Positions 44,706-53,687 of a stretch of DNA of 64,000 bases are shown piece after piece (the first letter of the stretch is position 1; each line of letters begins with the position of its first letter). The stretch is from Porphyridium purpureum (Eukaryota; Rhodophyta; Bangiophyceae; Porphyridiales; Porphyridiaceae): the NCBI GenBank assembly GCA_008690995.1, contig VRMN01000006.1, positions 579,501 to 643,500 on the forward strand, given 5' to 3'. Under the pieces are notes generated by a model that saw nothing but the letters and a program-made list of their open reading frames with translations, ran no database searches and had not been told where the DNA came from. Both the position numbers and the translations under genes were made by a program.

Positions 44706-45015
44706 ATGCAGCAGCCGCGGGGATAGAAAGATGGGAACGGTGTAGGCAGGCATGGAGGCTTCCTCGCGCTTGCGGTAGACGTGCTACCCGCGAGGATGCT
44801 TGAAAGTCCTGTCGTGTATAATAATTAATCTGGCGTCCGTATCTTGGTTCCCGCTCGGATGGAGTAGCCAAGCCAGACCCTGTTTCAGACGCGAAAACAA
44901 CTAATCGACCGTACTGACGAAAAGGCAAATTAAAAGATCTTGATTTGTTTTAGAGTACGAGAAGAACACGCCAAACGCACGCGGCATCTTGCGCTCGTGC
45001 GAGAACCGCACGACT
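44706..45015. other. Convergent intergenic region, CLP1 / uS3
   Basis: About 310 bases between two stops, with an A/T-rich patch around 44815-44835. No gene is seen. Confidence 0.4.
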
Positions 45016-45705
45016 CTACACGGCCGCGCTCGGCACAATTCGAGGGGCCACCTCTTCTTTTGGCTCAAAGATGGTGACTGCATCGGGCATGGGCTTCCTC
45101 GGCCCTTGCTTGCCGGTCGGGTCGTGCGGCATCAAGATCTTGACCTTGAGGCCAATGACTCCCTGTCGCAGAAGCACGTGCCTGACGGCTGTGTCAATAT
45201 AAATCTCCTTTGGATATCCGGTTGAAATCATGTATCCGTCCATGAACTTCATGGTCTTTGCACGCTGCGCGCGCAGCTTTCCAGACACGGACACCTCGCA
45301 GCCCTTCGCGCCCGATTCCATGACAAACCGGAGCACACCGTAGCACGCGCGGCGCACGGCGAGGCCGCTCAGCAACTTGTATCGCAGCGACTCTGCCTGC
45401 GCCATGGCGCACAGCCCTCTGTTCTCCACCTTTTCCGCGAACAGCTCGATCGTGCCGGGCTGGAACCCGAACCTCTTCTGCACCAACGCCGTGAGCTCCC
45501 GAATCCTTCGGCCCTCCGTTCCCGTCACCTTGGGCGTACGCGTCGCGCGGATAATCACCTCCGTGCGCTCCGGCGTCACGCGCACCTCCATGCCAGAATA
45601 CCCATCCTGCGCCAGCTCGCGCGCCAGCAATTCCGACAACTCGCTGTAGAACACGCCGTCCGCGACAAACTTGCGCACCTTGCTCTGCTTACGCACGGTC
45701 GCCAT
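45016..45705 (-). CDS. RPS3: 40S ribosomal protein uS3 (RPS3)
   Basis: A 229-residue uS3 of the small cytosolic ribosomal subunit, lining the mRNA entry channel. KH-type N-terminal wording ([21 protein letters not shown], then [20 protein letters not shown]) and the conserved [20 protein letters not shown] are intact, as is the C-terminal [14 protein letters not shown]. The start is the second methionine of the open frame ([10 protein letters not shown] at 45705), matching the conserved eukaryotic N-terminus. The gene is divergent from the 46.2-kb membrane protein and shares about 495 bases with it, including a copy of the 15-mer found in the eIF3e promoter. Confidence 0.98.
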   Translation of the reverse strand: MATVRKQSKVRKFVADGVFYSELSELLARELAQDGYSGMEVRVTPERTEVIIRATRTPKVTGTEGRRIRELTALVQKRFGFQPGTIELFAEKVENRGLCAMAQAESLRYKLLSGLAVRRACYGVLRFVMESGAKGCEVSVSGKLRAQRAKTMKFMDGYMISTGYPKEIYIDTAVRHVLLRQGVIGLKVKILMPHDPTGKQGPRKPMPDAVTIFEPKEEVAPRIVPSAAV

Positions 45706-46200
45706 CGTTCCGCCCTCCTCGTAACCAACCCACACACACGCACAGAGAATCCCACCCGCCCGCCTTCCTTCCCCTCGTTCCCAACTCTCACAGCCAAGCT
45801 CTCCTCGCTTTCCCTCTCTCCCTCTACTTCTCCCTCTGCCTCCCCTTCGCCTCCTCGCGGCGCCTGCTCGCTAAAACTCAAAGTCCAAAAACTGAAAAGC
45901 ACGGAGGTTCTGCTCAAACTGTACAAAATCTTATCTAAACACCCTCGATTTACTATGCGTTTTTCCTCGCCCGGTCCACGGCCGCGCGTGCCCGGCGCAG
46001 TTCAGTCTGCGCGCGTGCGCGACTGGCGAAAGGGAGAGAGAACCCCGGATCTAACCTGCGAAGATCAGTTAGAATGAGGGTTGGAGGTTGAGCACGAATT
46101 TGTGGGAGAAACGGGTGTGGAGAATGAGAATGAGAGGGAGACGGAGGGAGGAGAAGCGAGAGGGGGAGAAGGGAAAAGGGAAGGAGGGGAAGGCACGGAG
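45706..46200. promoter_or_regulatory. Divergent promoter, uS3 / membrane-propeller protein, with telo-box-like element
   Basis: About 495 bases. ACTGTAC lies at 45918-45924 and AGTTAGAATGAGGGTT at 46067-46082, the latter identical over 16 bases to 6848-6863 in the eIF3e/tRNase Z promoter. The segment 46081-46200 is GA-rich and is the presumptive leader of the rightward gene. Confidence 0.55.
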
Positions 46201-47823
46201 ATGGCGGCGTGGGTGGCGAGCGAGCCCGGGATACGAGTGCGCTGCGTAGCATCATGGTCGCGGAGGCAAAGGGCGGTGGATGTGGCGTGCGATGTGGTAG
46301 AGTTGGCGAGTATGCGGCACGCGAAAGCGGAGCGTGTGGCGTGCAAGGCCAGAGTGGCCATGCAAGCCGGGAGCTTGGGGTCTGGGATGGCGGTGAGAGT
46401 CACGCGTCCTCGTGGAACCAGGGCGGCCAGCGCAGCATTGGTCACTGGGATTTATATTTTCGTGGTCGGATCGATTCTGCTGCTGTTTCCGAGCGCAGTG
46501 TTTCGCACAATCATGCCGCGCGTGCAGCTCGTGCCGAATCTGGGCGTCTCGACGCTGTGGATTCGCGTTGGCGCCGTGATGTGCCAGCTCTTTGGGATCT
46601 ACTACCTGGCAGACGGTTGGAGCCACCTGCGCTCCTTTGCGCTGGGAACCGTGGCCGGTCGAGCGTACTTGTTCCTGGCATTTGTCGGGATCATGATCCA
46701 TGAGCGGAATGGAACGGCGGCGCTGGCGGCGTTCGCCGTGCTTAATTTGGTAGGCGCAGCTATCATGTTGCGCGCGCTTGTAGCTGATGGAAAGCTGCTC
46801 CTGCACTACGCCTGGCTTGGGTCCAAATCCAAGCGTCTGCACGACTCGCATCAGGCTCGCGTGGTACAGCTCGCGTGCTCGAACCAGACGAAGAAAACGC
46901 ACGATCTTCTCTCATCCGACACGGACGGCAAGATCATCTTTCTTGAAGCAGGAGTGCGGCATGCGGAGCCGATACGAGTGCCAGCGGGGCATGGAAAGTT
47001 GCTGGACGCGACGTGCTCGCGGACGACGTCCGGCAAGGAATTTGCCGTGTGTACGAAGAGTGGTGAGTATGTCTCTGTCCATTCGCACAGCATCGGCGGC
47101 GGCATCTCTTCCAAGCAGGTTTCTCCGGCGTTGCTGCGGGTGTGGGCACCAAGTGCGGTTGGTGCGGAATTGTCGCCCGACCTGAGGTTTTTAGTCGTGC
47201 GCATGCGCGACGCTTCGGCGCAGCTGTACAAGCTCGGCCCCGGACGTTCAAATCCAATCGAGATTCCCGCTTATTCTGCAGGATGCTACTTTTCGGCGCG
47301 GGCGGTGTGGAGCCAAGACTCAACCCGATTTCTGCTCAGTGTGGTTGACCCGAAAACGTTGCGCGGCAAGCTCGTTGCATACAGTTGCACGGAGACGGAA
47401 AGTGTGGCACCTGTTTGGGTGTTTAGCGCCGACTCGATGTTGTCCAACGTGCGCATGGTCGGTGATGGGAGTGAATCGCGTGTGCTGTGTACAGACTACC
47501 GGTCCATGCTGTATGTGGTCTGTGCGGAGTCTGGTGCGCTTTTACGCACTGTTGGATTGAAAAACCTCATTGGGGAGCACGAGCTGACATGCCTGGATGT
47601 ATGTCAATCGAGTGATCGCACGGTGGTGGCCACGAACAAGGGCGCATTTTGGCTCAAGCCAGACGGAGCCGTCGCGCACAAGATCGAGCTCATGCCCGGC
47701 CGCTGCGTTAATCGTTTATGTGAACTGCCTGACGGTAGCCTTGTGTGCGCGGACCTGGACACGGGAGAGCTATCGCGCGGTCGCATTGGTGTAAGTGGGA
47801 TTTCTTGGCGCGCACCAGAGTGA
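46201..47823 (+). CDS. Four-helix membrane domain fused to a beta-propeller-like domain; unrecognised
   Basis: A protein of about 540 residues that I cannot assign. Residues 1-75 are Arg/Ala-rich and could be an organellar presequence. About 80-195 contain four membrane helices: VTGIYIFVVGSILLLFPSAV; VGAVMCQLFGIYYLADG; GRAYLFLAFVGIMIHE; ALAAFAVLNLVGAAIML. From about 225 to the end the sequence is beta-rich with repeated short strands (TDGKIIFLEAG, GKEFAVCTKSGEYVSVHS, TRFLLSVVDPKTLRG, SRVLCTDYRSMLYVVCAESG, ELPDGSLVCADLDTGELSRG), as in a WD- or PQQ-like beta-propeller. The joining of a small polytopic membrane domain to a soluble propeller is unusual. The start is uncertain: ATG 46201 is the first, but internal methionines near residues 54-63 would also precede the first helix. 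Confidence 0.7.
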   Translation: MAAWVASEPGIRVRCVASWSRRQRAVDVACDVVELASMRHAKAERVACKARVAMQAGSLGSGMAVRVTRPRGTRAASAALVTGIYIFVVGSILLLFPSAVFRTIMPRVQLVPNLGVSTLWIRVGAVMCQLFGIYYLADGWSHLRSFALGTVAGRAYLFLAFVGIMIHERNGTAALAAFAVLNLVGAAIMLRALVADGKLLLHYAWLGSKSKRLHDSHQARVVQLACSNQTKKTHDLLSSDTDGKIIFLEAGVRHAEPIRVPAGHGKLLDATCSRTTSGKEFAVCTKSGEYVSVHSHSIGGGISSKQVSPALLRVWAPSAVGAELSPDLRFLVVRMRDASAQLYKLGPGRSNPIEIPAYSAGCYFSARAVWSQDSTRFLLSVVDPKTLRGKLVAYSCTETESVAPVWVFSADSMLSNVRMVGDGSESRVLCTDYRSMLYVVCAESGALLRTVGLKNLIGEHELTCLDVCQSSDRTVVATNKGAFWLKPDGAVAHKIELMPGRCVNRLCELPDGSLVCADLDTGELSRGRIGVSGISWRAPE

Positions 47824-47903
47824 ACTTGTTACAATAGTTGGAGTTGTATTTAAATGTAAATATAGTTGTACAGGGCCCTTCTTTTCTTCCTTTGGCAACA
47901 GGT

Positions 47904-48488
47904 TCACGCGGCGCGCTGGGATGAAGGAAGCGCGACCACGACTGAATCAAGCGGCGCATGAGACTGACTGAGTGCGGAATTGCTCCCGAACAACAGGTCT
48001 TCTTGCAGCCGGTTCTTCATGTCGAGGGCATGCTGCGCTGATACAAAGCACTCCCAGCGCAGCTGCTGTAGAGCGATCCGCTCCAGACAACTCATCTCTT
48101 CCTTGCTCTGCACACCGCCCACCTTGGCCATGAAGCTGCATGTCATGAAAAACGCGTCGTCTTCCTGCACCTTGAGAGCCAGCATGAGTGATACCAGCAG
48201 CAAGCGGTGCAGGTTGAAGTCGTTGAGCACCAGCTGGGGGTCACTGTCCTCGAGTCGATGCAGCAGTACGAGCGCGACGGCCCAGACGCCGCTGTTCAAG
48301 GGCAAGTGCTGCACCAATCTCCGGATGTAAAACTCGGTCGTAAAAGCATGCTTTGATTGCGCATAAAACAGGCTCAAGTCGCTCTTGAGCGGCGTGTTTT
48401 GCAGGTCGAAGGAGCTTCGCGCGAGGCGAGAGTCCAGGTAAGCAGAAACCACCATGGCGTCGGGCGGAAAGCTCGCGTCATGCATCAT
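47904..48488 (-). CDS. Pho80-type (P/U-type) cyclin
   Basis: A cyclin of about 194 residues. The cyclin box matches the PHO80/U-type family: FYIRRLVQHLPLNSGVWAVA, LVLLHRLEDSDPQLVLNDFN, HRLLLVSLMLALKVQEDDAF and the ending LERIALQQLRWECFVSAQHA. In yeast these cyclins pair with Pho85 to control phosphate response; in plants and protists, U/P-type cyclins link nutrients to cell-cycle or differentiation. The open frame extends to GTG 48602, but the first ATGs are the tandem pair at 48488/48485. The region before the box is short and Ser/Asp-rich. It converges with the membrane-propeller gene with only 80 bases between the stops. Confidence 0.9.
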   Translation of the reverse strand: MMHDASFPPDAMVVSAYLDSRLARSSFDLQNTPLKSDLSLFYAQSKHAFTTEFYIRRLVQHLPLNSGVWAVALVLLHRLEDSDPQLVLNDFNLHRLLLVSLMLALKVQEDDAFFMTCSFMAKVGGVQSKEEMSCLERIALQQLRWECFVSAQHALDMKNRLQEDLLFGSNSALSQSHAPLDSVVVALPSSQRAA

Positions 48489-50111
48489 GGCTTGCTCTTC
48501 TGGGTTTCCCGCCAAATCTGTCGTCCAAACAGCTTGCGCGGACCACTGGCTCGCCAAACAATCCAGTGTGCGACTCGTCGCGTCCTCGCACCCTTGTACC
48601 ACCTCTTCTCAAATCTCCGCACTTCGCACTTTGCGGTACTATGTCCCGAACAGCCATGTTTCCGTCCCCCGCTCAACGCCCCGCGCCTCCGCACAGCTAA
48701 ATACCCCTCTCGAATGACGCGTGCCCTTCCCGCTCCGCACCGCACCGACTGTGACTCATCCTGCTCGGACAGCCATCCACCACGCCCGTGAGCCTTACCA
48801 ACAGACTGGCTCAAACGCTCCGAGCGTGCCAACCGGACACTGACGCCCGAATTCACGCACGGCCATTCCCGACCGCATCGATCCACTCACCCCGCCAATA
48901 TGCAGCTTTTTGGGACACACCCCCTTGCACCAACCGAGCCCGCGCGGACGCCCTTCCACGAGCTCGTTCAGTCAAGGTGATGCGAGTCTGATTTCACGGA
49001 TTTCACTGATTTCACCGCGTCACATTTACCGAACACTCACACACACCCGCGCCCCATTTACAGCGCTGACGTCCGGTTTCGCTCACAACTGACTCATCCA
49101 CACACACAACGGGCGCGTGTTTCCGTCCTTGTTCGCCCGCATGCTTCATCCGCAATCGTCATCAGCTTCTCTCCTCCCTTCCGTTCTTGCTTCTTCCCAT
49201 CACTTTGTCATCCCCACTTCCGATTTCTCATTTCCTAGCCCCAATTTCTCATTTCCGATTTCCGATATCCGAATTCCGATTTCACCCGCAAGCCCAGTTC
49301 CAGAGCACGCCACGACACTCAATTTCCCACTAATATTTTTTCACACCCCACTTTGTTTTTTTTTTTTTGATTTCGGACTTTCAAGCTACAAAAAAGGAGG
49401 CTTCAAACACACAGACACACACAAACGACTTGAATTCTTTCCGCTGATTTCTTGGCTATTAAAAACCAGTGGGAATATGGACCATCAATAACAAAAGTCC
49501 GCATCACGATGAATTCATTCATCGCCAACCCGGTTCTTTTGGAACAAAAATAGTGCCTGCGAGTTTGAACAACGTTTTATACGAGCGGTGCGGGGCGAGG
49601 GGCCGCCACGGCAGGAAGGAAGAGTGTGTAACTAACCCAATTTTTCGGATTAAAAATATGCGGCAAAGAGGGAAGGGCGCCGCTTCGGCGGACGAGCGGA
49701 GTGGAACACGTGCAAGCACCGGAGCTCTTAGCCGGGGGTGGCTTGGGTTCAGCGGTCGTGCACAGTGGACTGTACTTTGATGTGGGGTGTACTCGCTGTA
49801 CTTGTGGGTGTTCAGTAAGAAGGTTCTGTGATTGGCATGAGTGAGGTCGGCGCGGCTGGTGCGACTTGGATGTGGGTGGGCCACGCACAGCAGATCAATG
49901 CGGGCCGATGTGGCAGCTGACGCCGAGCCGGCTTGCGGTGGCCTGTGGCTTGTCTGTGTGGCATGAAGACGAGGAGCGCCGCACGCGCGGCAAGACAGTT
50001 TGGGCCTGACCGAGACGACACACGCAGAGGCGCTTGGTCGGTCTTCTATAGACATTGGGTTTCAAATTTTTGAAAATTGGGCGCGAAAGGTGGTGGGTGT
50101 TGGCGAGTGGG
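48489..50111. other. Long intergenic region with short tandem arrays
   Basis: About 1.6 kb upstream of the cyclin. It contains a perfect three-copy 9-bp array GATTTCACN at 48990-49016, a looser array of ATTTCCGA-type steps at 49217-49284, a T14 run near 49357-49370, and ACTGTAC at 49769-49775 with related GTGTACT/CTGTACT steps. No convincing gene is present up to about 50.1 kb. Confidence 0.5.
48990..49016. repeat. 3 x 9-bp array GATTTCACN
   Basis: Three direct units differing only at the ninth base (G, T, C), in the long spacer upstream of the cyclin gene. Confidence 0.95.
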
Positions 50112-50522
50112 ATGGAGGTTTGGGGGGCGAGAGCGGTGTCGCTGGAGGTGGCGCGGATGGAGACGGAGGAATGCTTGTACGCTGCGTGGTACGCGCACTA
50201 CATGGATGAGCGCGTGAAGGAACGGCGCGAAACGTATAGCGCGCTTGGCGCGGTGCACAGCGTCGCGCGCGGCGATGATCATGATAGAGGGGGTGTGGCG
50301 GCCATGTGGATTGATTCGGGCGAGACTCGCCCGCACGAGACGCGTGACAGTTTCGCGCAAGGGAGCGGGTTCTGCGTGGCTCGCCTCGTGTCGCGAAAGA
50401 GGCCGCACGGCGACGGGCGTGGTACCTTGGACGCACGGTCCTCCCCGGCAAAGAGGCACCAAGATGGTGCGAGGTACGCGAGGCCTCATTCACCGACGCG
50501 CATAACATGCACCAAAGCTTAA
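50112..50522 (+). CDS. Possible small hypothetical protein
   Basis: An open frame of 136 residues starting MEVWGARAVSLEVARMETEE. The first half looks helical and charged (TEECLYAAWYAHYMDERVKE), and the second half is basic with an RKRPHGDGRG element that could be a nuclear signal. I recognise no family. It ends one base before the stop codon of the convergent GDPD gene. It is listed because its composition is more protein-like than the shadow frames around it, but it could be non-coding. Confidence 0.3.
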   Translation: MEVWGARAVSLEVARMETEECLYAAWYAHYMDERVKERRETYSALGAVHSVARGDDHDRGGVAAMWIDSGETRPHETRDSFAQGSGFCVARLVSRKRPHGDGRGTLDARSSPAKRHQDGARYARPHSPTRITCTKA

Positions 50523-50523
50523 T

Positions 50524-51750
50524 TCACCCAGCAACGTCGCCCGCGATCCAGCGTTTCATGAATGGCTCAAGTTGAGCTGGCGTATTTGTAATAATAGCAC
50601 CGAATCCTGCCCGCAATAAAGAGTAAACGTCCTCGGCTCGATCGACCGTCCATACAAACACGGGACCACCGCGCTGCTCGTACACGCTCCGCAGCAGCCG
50701 CGGTCGCCGCAGCGCAAACAGGTAGTATGCGGACACTCCGTCCGCCCGCGCATCATCGAGCCGCTGCATTAAGCGCCTCCGCGAATACCAAGCGTGCCGA
50801 AGATCGCACGACAGCGTCGCCAGTGCCGGGCCCAGCCCCCGCTCCTCGGCCACTTCTTTGACACGCCGAGTGACGAATGGTTCTTTTGTGCTGAACACGA
50901 CGCGCGCCAAGGGCACGTGCGCATTGGAAAGCTCGTCGAGCGTGGCCTGTATCAAGCGCTCGCAGCTAGGGCACGCCGCGTCGTGATGGCTGCGAGCGTC
51001 GACATCTGTGCCCGGAGTTGTTGGTTCCGAAGGGACGCACGACTTGAAATCGACCATATACACAGCCAGAGGCGCACTGCCCGGAACGGCCTTGAGAAGC
51101 TCAAACTCGTTCAACAGTTCCTTGAGTGTTGCCGGTCTGCTTGCGGATTCGCCCACTAATTCTAGCGCCTGAAGCTCCCGTGCGGACAGCTCGCACGCGC
51201 GACGATTGCCAAATGCGGCTTTCGCGTCCGACGTCTTCAGGAGCCGGCCAAGCGTCTCATCGTGCCATAAAACGACCTGTCCATCGCTAGACAAGTCGAC
51301 ATCTAATTCCATAAACTGCGTGGTCCTGTTGCCCCACCGAAATGCGGGCAGCGTGTTCTCCACAAAGCGGTCGCCCGCGCCGCCGCGATGCGCCACCAGC
51401 ATGGCATGATGGCCCGACACAAACGGCGTGGCCCGCTCCGGGCTTTGCAAGGCATACAAATGCGAGAAACACCCTACGCAACGATCCATACTCGAGCTTC
51501 CAAACGAGCTGCGCGCCGAGTTGATCATATATCCCAGCATCCCCCCGCCAATGTCTAATGCAACCTCATACACGGATAACGCGACCACCAGAACCAGCGC
51601 AACTGCAACCAACCACATACTAAACCATACTATTCGCCGCGGCGCGCGATTCTGCAGTCGCAAGCCCGCTACTGACACCGCCGACAGCGCGGGCAGCGCG
51701 GGCAGCGCTCGCCCATCTCCACTCATCGTCCACACGCTTCTGCCCGACAT
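50524..51750 (-). CDS. Glycerophosphodiester phosphodiesterase (GDPD) with membrane anchor
   Basis: A 408-residue enzyme that hydrolyses glycerophosphodiesters to glycerol-3-phosphate and an alcohol. The catalytic start VAHRGGAGDRFVENTLPAF contains the family's HRG and the Glu-Asn; ELDVDLSSDGQVVLWHDETL carries the second metal-binding Glu/Asp and the catalytic His. The C-terminal VYEQRGGPVFVWTVDRAEDV and ITNTPAQL segments complete the TIM barrel. One membrane helix (IVWFSMWLVAVALVLVVALS, about 40-60) precedes the domain by some 70 residues. The start is ATG 51750; TTG 51783 is open. It is divergent from the ankyrin-LRR gene. Possible roles are phosphate salvage or lipid remodelling; the Pho80-type cyclin gene lies about 2 kb away, which may be coincidence. 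Confidence 0.93.
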   Translation of the reverse strand: MSGRSVWTMSGDGRALPALPALSAVSVAGLRLQNRAPRRIVWFSMWLVAVALVLVVALSVYEVALDIGGGMLGYMINSARSSFGSSSMDRCVGCFSHLYALQSPERATPFVSGHHAMLVAHRGGAGDRFVENTLPAFRWGNRTTQFMELDVDLSSDGQVVLWHDETLGRLLKTSDAKAAFGNRRACELSARELQALELVGESASRPATLKELLNEFELLKAVPGSAPLAVYMVDFKSCVPSEPTTPGTDVDARSHHDAACPSCERLIQATLDELSNAHVPLARVVFSTKEPFVTRRVKEVAEERGLGPALATLSCDLRHAWYSRRRLMQRLDDARADGVSAYYLFALRRPRLLRSVYEQRGGPVFVWTVDRAEDVYSLLRAGFGAIITNTPAQLEPFMKRWIAGDVAG

Positions 51751-52005
51751 CTCCGCCCCAACCAACACGTTGAGCCTCCACAAAATACCCGATAAACCAT
51801 TAAACCATTACGCCGATAAGCTGATAAGTCAACAAGCTGATAAACCGTTTAGAATTTTTTTTCGCGGTTTGGTGTTGCGAAGTGCGTCGGCGGCAAGAAG
51901 TGGGTTGAGGCGGAATCCTGGCGAAGCGTGTTGGATGGTGGCGCTGCACAGGGACAACGTTGGGTTTGCGCGACGGTACGGAAGCACGGAGACGCCGCCG
52001 GCAAG
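51751..52005. promoter_or_regulatory. Divergent promoter, GDPD / ankyrin-LRR protein
   Basis: About 255 bases. GATAAACCATTAAACC is at 51791-51806, identical to 39928-39943. Three further GATAA steps (about 51814-51842) follow, so GATAA occurs four times within about 50 bases. Confidence 0.55.
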
Positions 52006-53439
52006 ATGGGAGACAAGCGCGCGCAGTTCTTCGACGCGATCCGGGATGAAAAGTTGCAGACGATTCGGTGGTCTCTGCGGCACGGTGGCATGACACCGAC
52101 CAACCCGTTCAGTGACGATGACCTTCCGCCGCTGCATGTGGCGGTGCAGCTGGGCAAGCTCAAATCGTTGCGCACGCTGCTGGAGCATGTGGACCGAACG
52201 CGCGACCAGGCCACGGTAGATGTGCCGGACGCCACGCATGCGAATCGCACGCCGCTCATGCTGGCGGCCGCCGGTGGTTGGGAGGATGGTTGCCGAGTGC
52301 TGCTGAAATCGGGCGCCTCGCTGAGCGTCAAGGACGACAAGGGCCGCACTGCTCTCGAGTATGCGCAGATTAAAAAGCGAGCCAAAATTGTACGGCTCTT
52401 CGAAGAGGCCCTGCGTGAGCCAGAAAGCGCGGACGAGGCCGAAATGGATCCCGAGGTGCGCAAGCAGCAGAAGCTCGAGCGCGAGGCGGAGGACCGCGGT
52501 ATCTCAGTGGGAAAACTCGTTGAGGAGAAGCAAGCACAGCAGCAGGTCGCAGAGTCGTCGCGAGTTGAGCAGGACATCCAAGAATACAAGCAGGAACAGC
52601 TACTCAGTCAGGTGAAGAACACGGCAGCCTGGGACGAGATCCAGCGCGCCGCGGCCGAGCGCTATCACGATTTGTCCGTTCCGGAAGGCCGGCATAACGA
52701 GCTTGATTCTACGCTCTGGTTATGTGGGTGGCTGAAGACGCTGACGATCAGCGGGCTCGGTGCAGAGCTCGGAGCGCTACCACGCGACGTTTTCCAGCTG
52801 AGCAGCCTCACCGAATTGACGCTGCGCAACTGCGGCATCAGCTCGCTGCCGGAAGACTTTGGTGATAAGATGCCGCAGCTCAAGGTACTGGATCTTGAAG
52901 GCAACGCGCTAGAGACACTGCCGCGCTCGCTGGGCAAACTGGATGCGCTCGAGGTGGTCAATTTGAATCGCAACGCGCTCCGTTCGGTGGCTGCTTTAGA
53001 AGGCTGCAGCAGCCTCGTCACGTTCAAGGTAGCGTACAATCAGCTTGAAGCACTCGATCTCGACTTTGCAAAGATGCCTCGCTTGCAACTTGTCGGAGTC
53101 GAGGGAAATCGGCTCGCTGCGCTTCCAGCCGAACTTGGCGACCTGCAGAACTTGCAGGAGCTGAATATTGCTGACAACCAATTAGTGGAGCTGCCTCCGG
53201 AGCTTGGCAACCTGAACGTGAAAAAGTTCCAGACGATCGAGTTGCGAGGAAATCCGCTGCGCGACAAGAAAATCGACCGCATCATGGACAAGGGCGCCAA
53301 GCCCATGAAAGAACTATTAGCGCACTTGAAGAAGCAGCAATCCAGCAGCGCACGTAAAGGCGGCGGAAAGAAGAAGAAGGGCAAGACGGGCGCTGGCAAT
53401 GCCGCCCGCGAAGAGAGCGAGGACGATCAGAGCGAGTGA
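52006..53439 (+). CDS. Ankyrin-repeat plus leucine-rich-repeat protein
   Basis: A 477-residue protein with two ligand-binding repeat domains. Residues 1-120 form about three ankyrin repeats (DDLPPLHVAVQLGKLKSLRT, NRTPLMLAAAGGWEDGCRVL, KGRTALEYAQIKKRAKIVRL). Residues 130-215 are a Glu/Gln/Lys-rich helical linker, probably coiled. Residues 235-430 are about eight LRRs of the shoc2/plant Ras-group type (LTELTLRNCGISSLPEDFG, LKVLDLEGNALETLP, LQELNIADNQLVELPPELG). The end is a Lys/Gly-rich basic tail with an acidic terminus (KKKKGKTGAGN, ESEDDQSE). There is no signal peptide; it is presumably an intracellular scaffold. The start is ATG 52006 (MGDKRAQFFDAI), with a GTG open at 51928. I cannot name an orthologue. 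Confidence 0.92.
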   Translation: MGDKRAQFFDAIRDEKLQTIRWSLRHGGMTPTNPFSDDDLPPLHVAVQLGKLKSLRTLLEHVDRTRDQATVDVPDATHANRTPLMLAAAGGWEDGCRVLLKSGASLSVKDDKGRTALEYAQIKKRAKIVRLFEEALREPESADEAEMDPEVRKQQKLEREAEDRGISVGKLVEEKQAQQQVAESSRVEQDIQEYKQEQLLSQVKNTAAWDEIQRAAAERYHDLSVPEGRHNELDSTLWLCGWLKTLTISGLGAELGALPRDVFQLSSLTELTLRNCGISSLPEDFGDKMPQLKVLDLEGNALETLPRSLGKLDALEVVNLNRNALRSVAALEGCSSLVTFKVAYNQLEALDLDFAKMPRLQLVGVEGNRLAALPAELGDLQNLQELNIADNQLVELPPELGNLNVKKFQTIELRGNPLRDKKIDRIMDKGAKPMKELLAHLKKQQSSSARKGGGKKKKGKTGAGNAAREESEDDQSE

Positions 53440-53687
53440 AAATTTTCAATTAGCCATGAATTAGCCCGTAGTTTTCTTTGCTGTACATTCGTGAAAGAAT
53501 TCAAATCTTCTTGTGACTTGGGCCTTGCGGGTCCACAATCCACAGATCGGCGGTCTAAAGTGACACACCTTGTCTCGACCGCACTTGATTTTCCCTTCAA
53601 AACACCGGCTTCCTCCCTCCGAGTACACGAGGGACAAGGAGCGCGACAGAGAGACTGTCTGTGAAGAGGACTTGCTGGATGGCCGCT
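53440..53687. other. Convergent intergenic region, ankyrin-LRR / NUP160
   Basis: About 250 bases of 3' flank for both genes. Nothing further is visible. Confidence 0.4.

Noticed and set aside
49217-49284. Array of ATTTCCGA steps considered as a CRISPR-like or satellite repeat
   Set aside because: Units are short, irregular and without spacers; it is a simple low-complexity tract in a eukaryotic spacer.
47904-51750. Functional phosphate-response cluster (Pho80-type cyclin plus GDPD)
   Set aside because: The two genes are separated by about 2 kb and a possible third gene, and eukaryotic gene order alone is weak evidence; recorded only as a coincidence.
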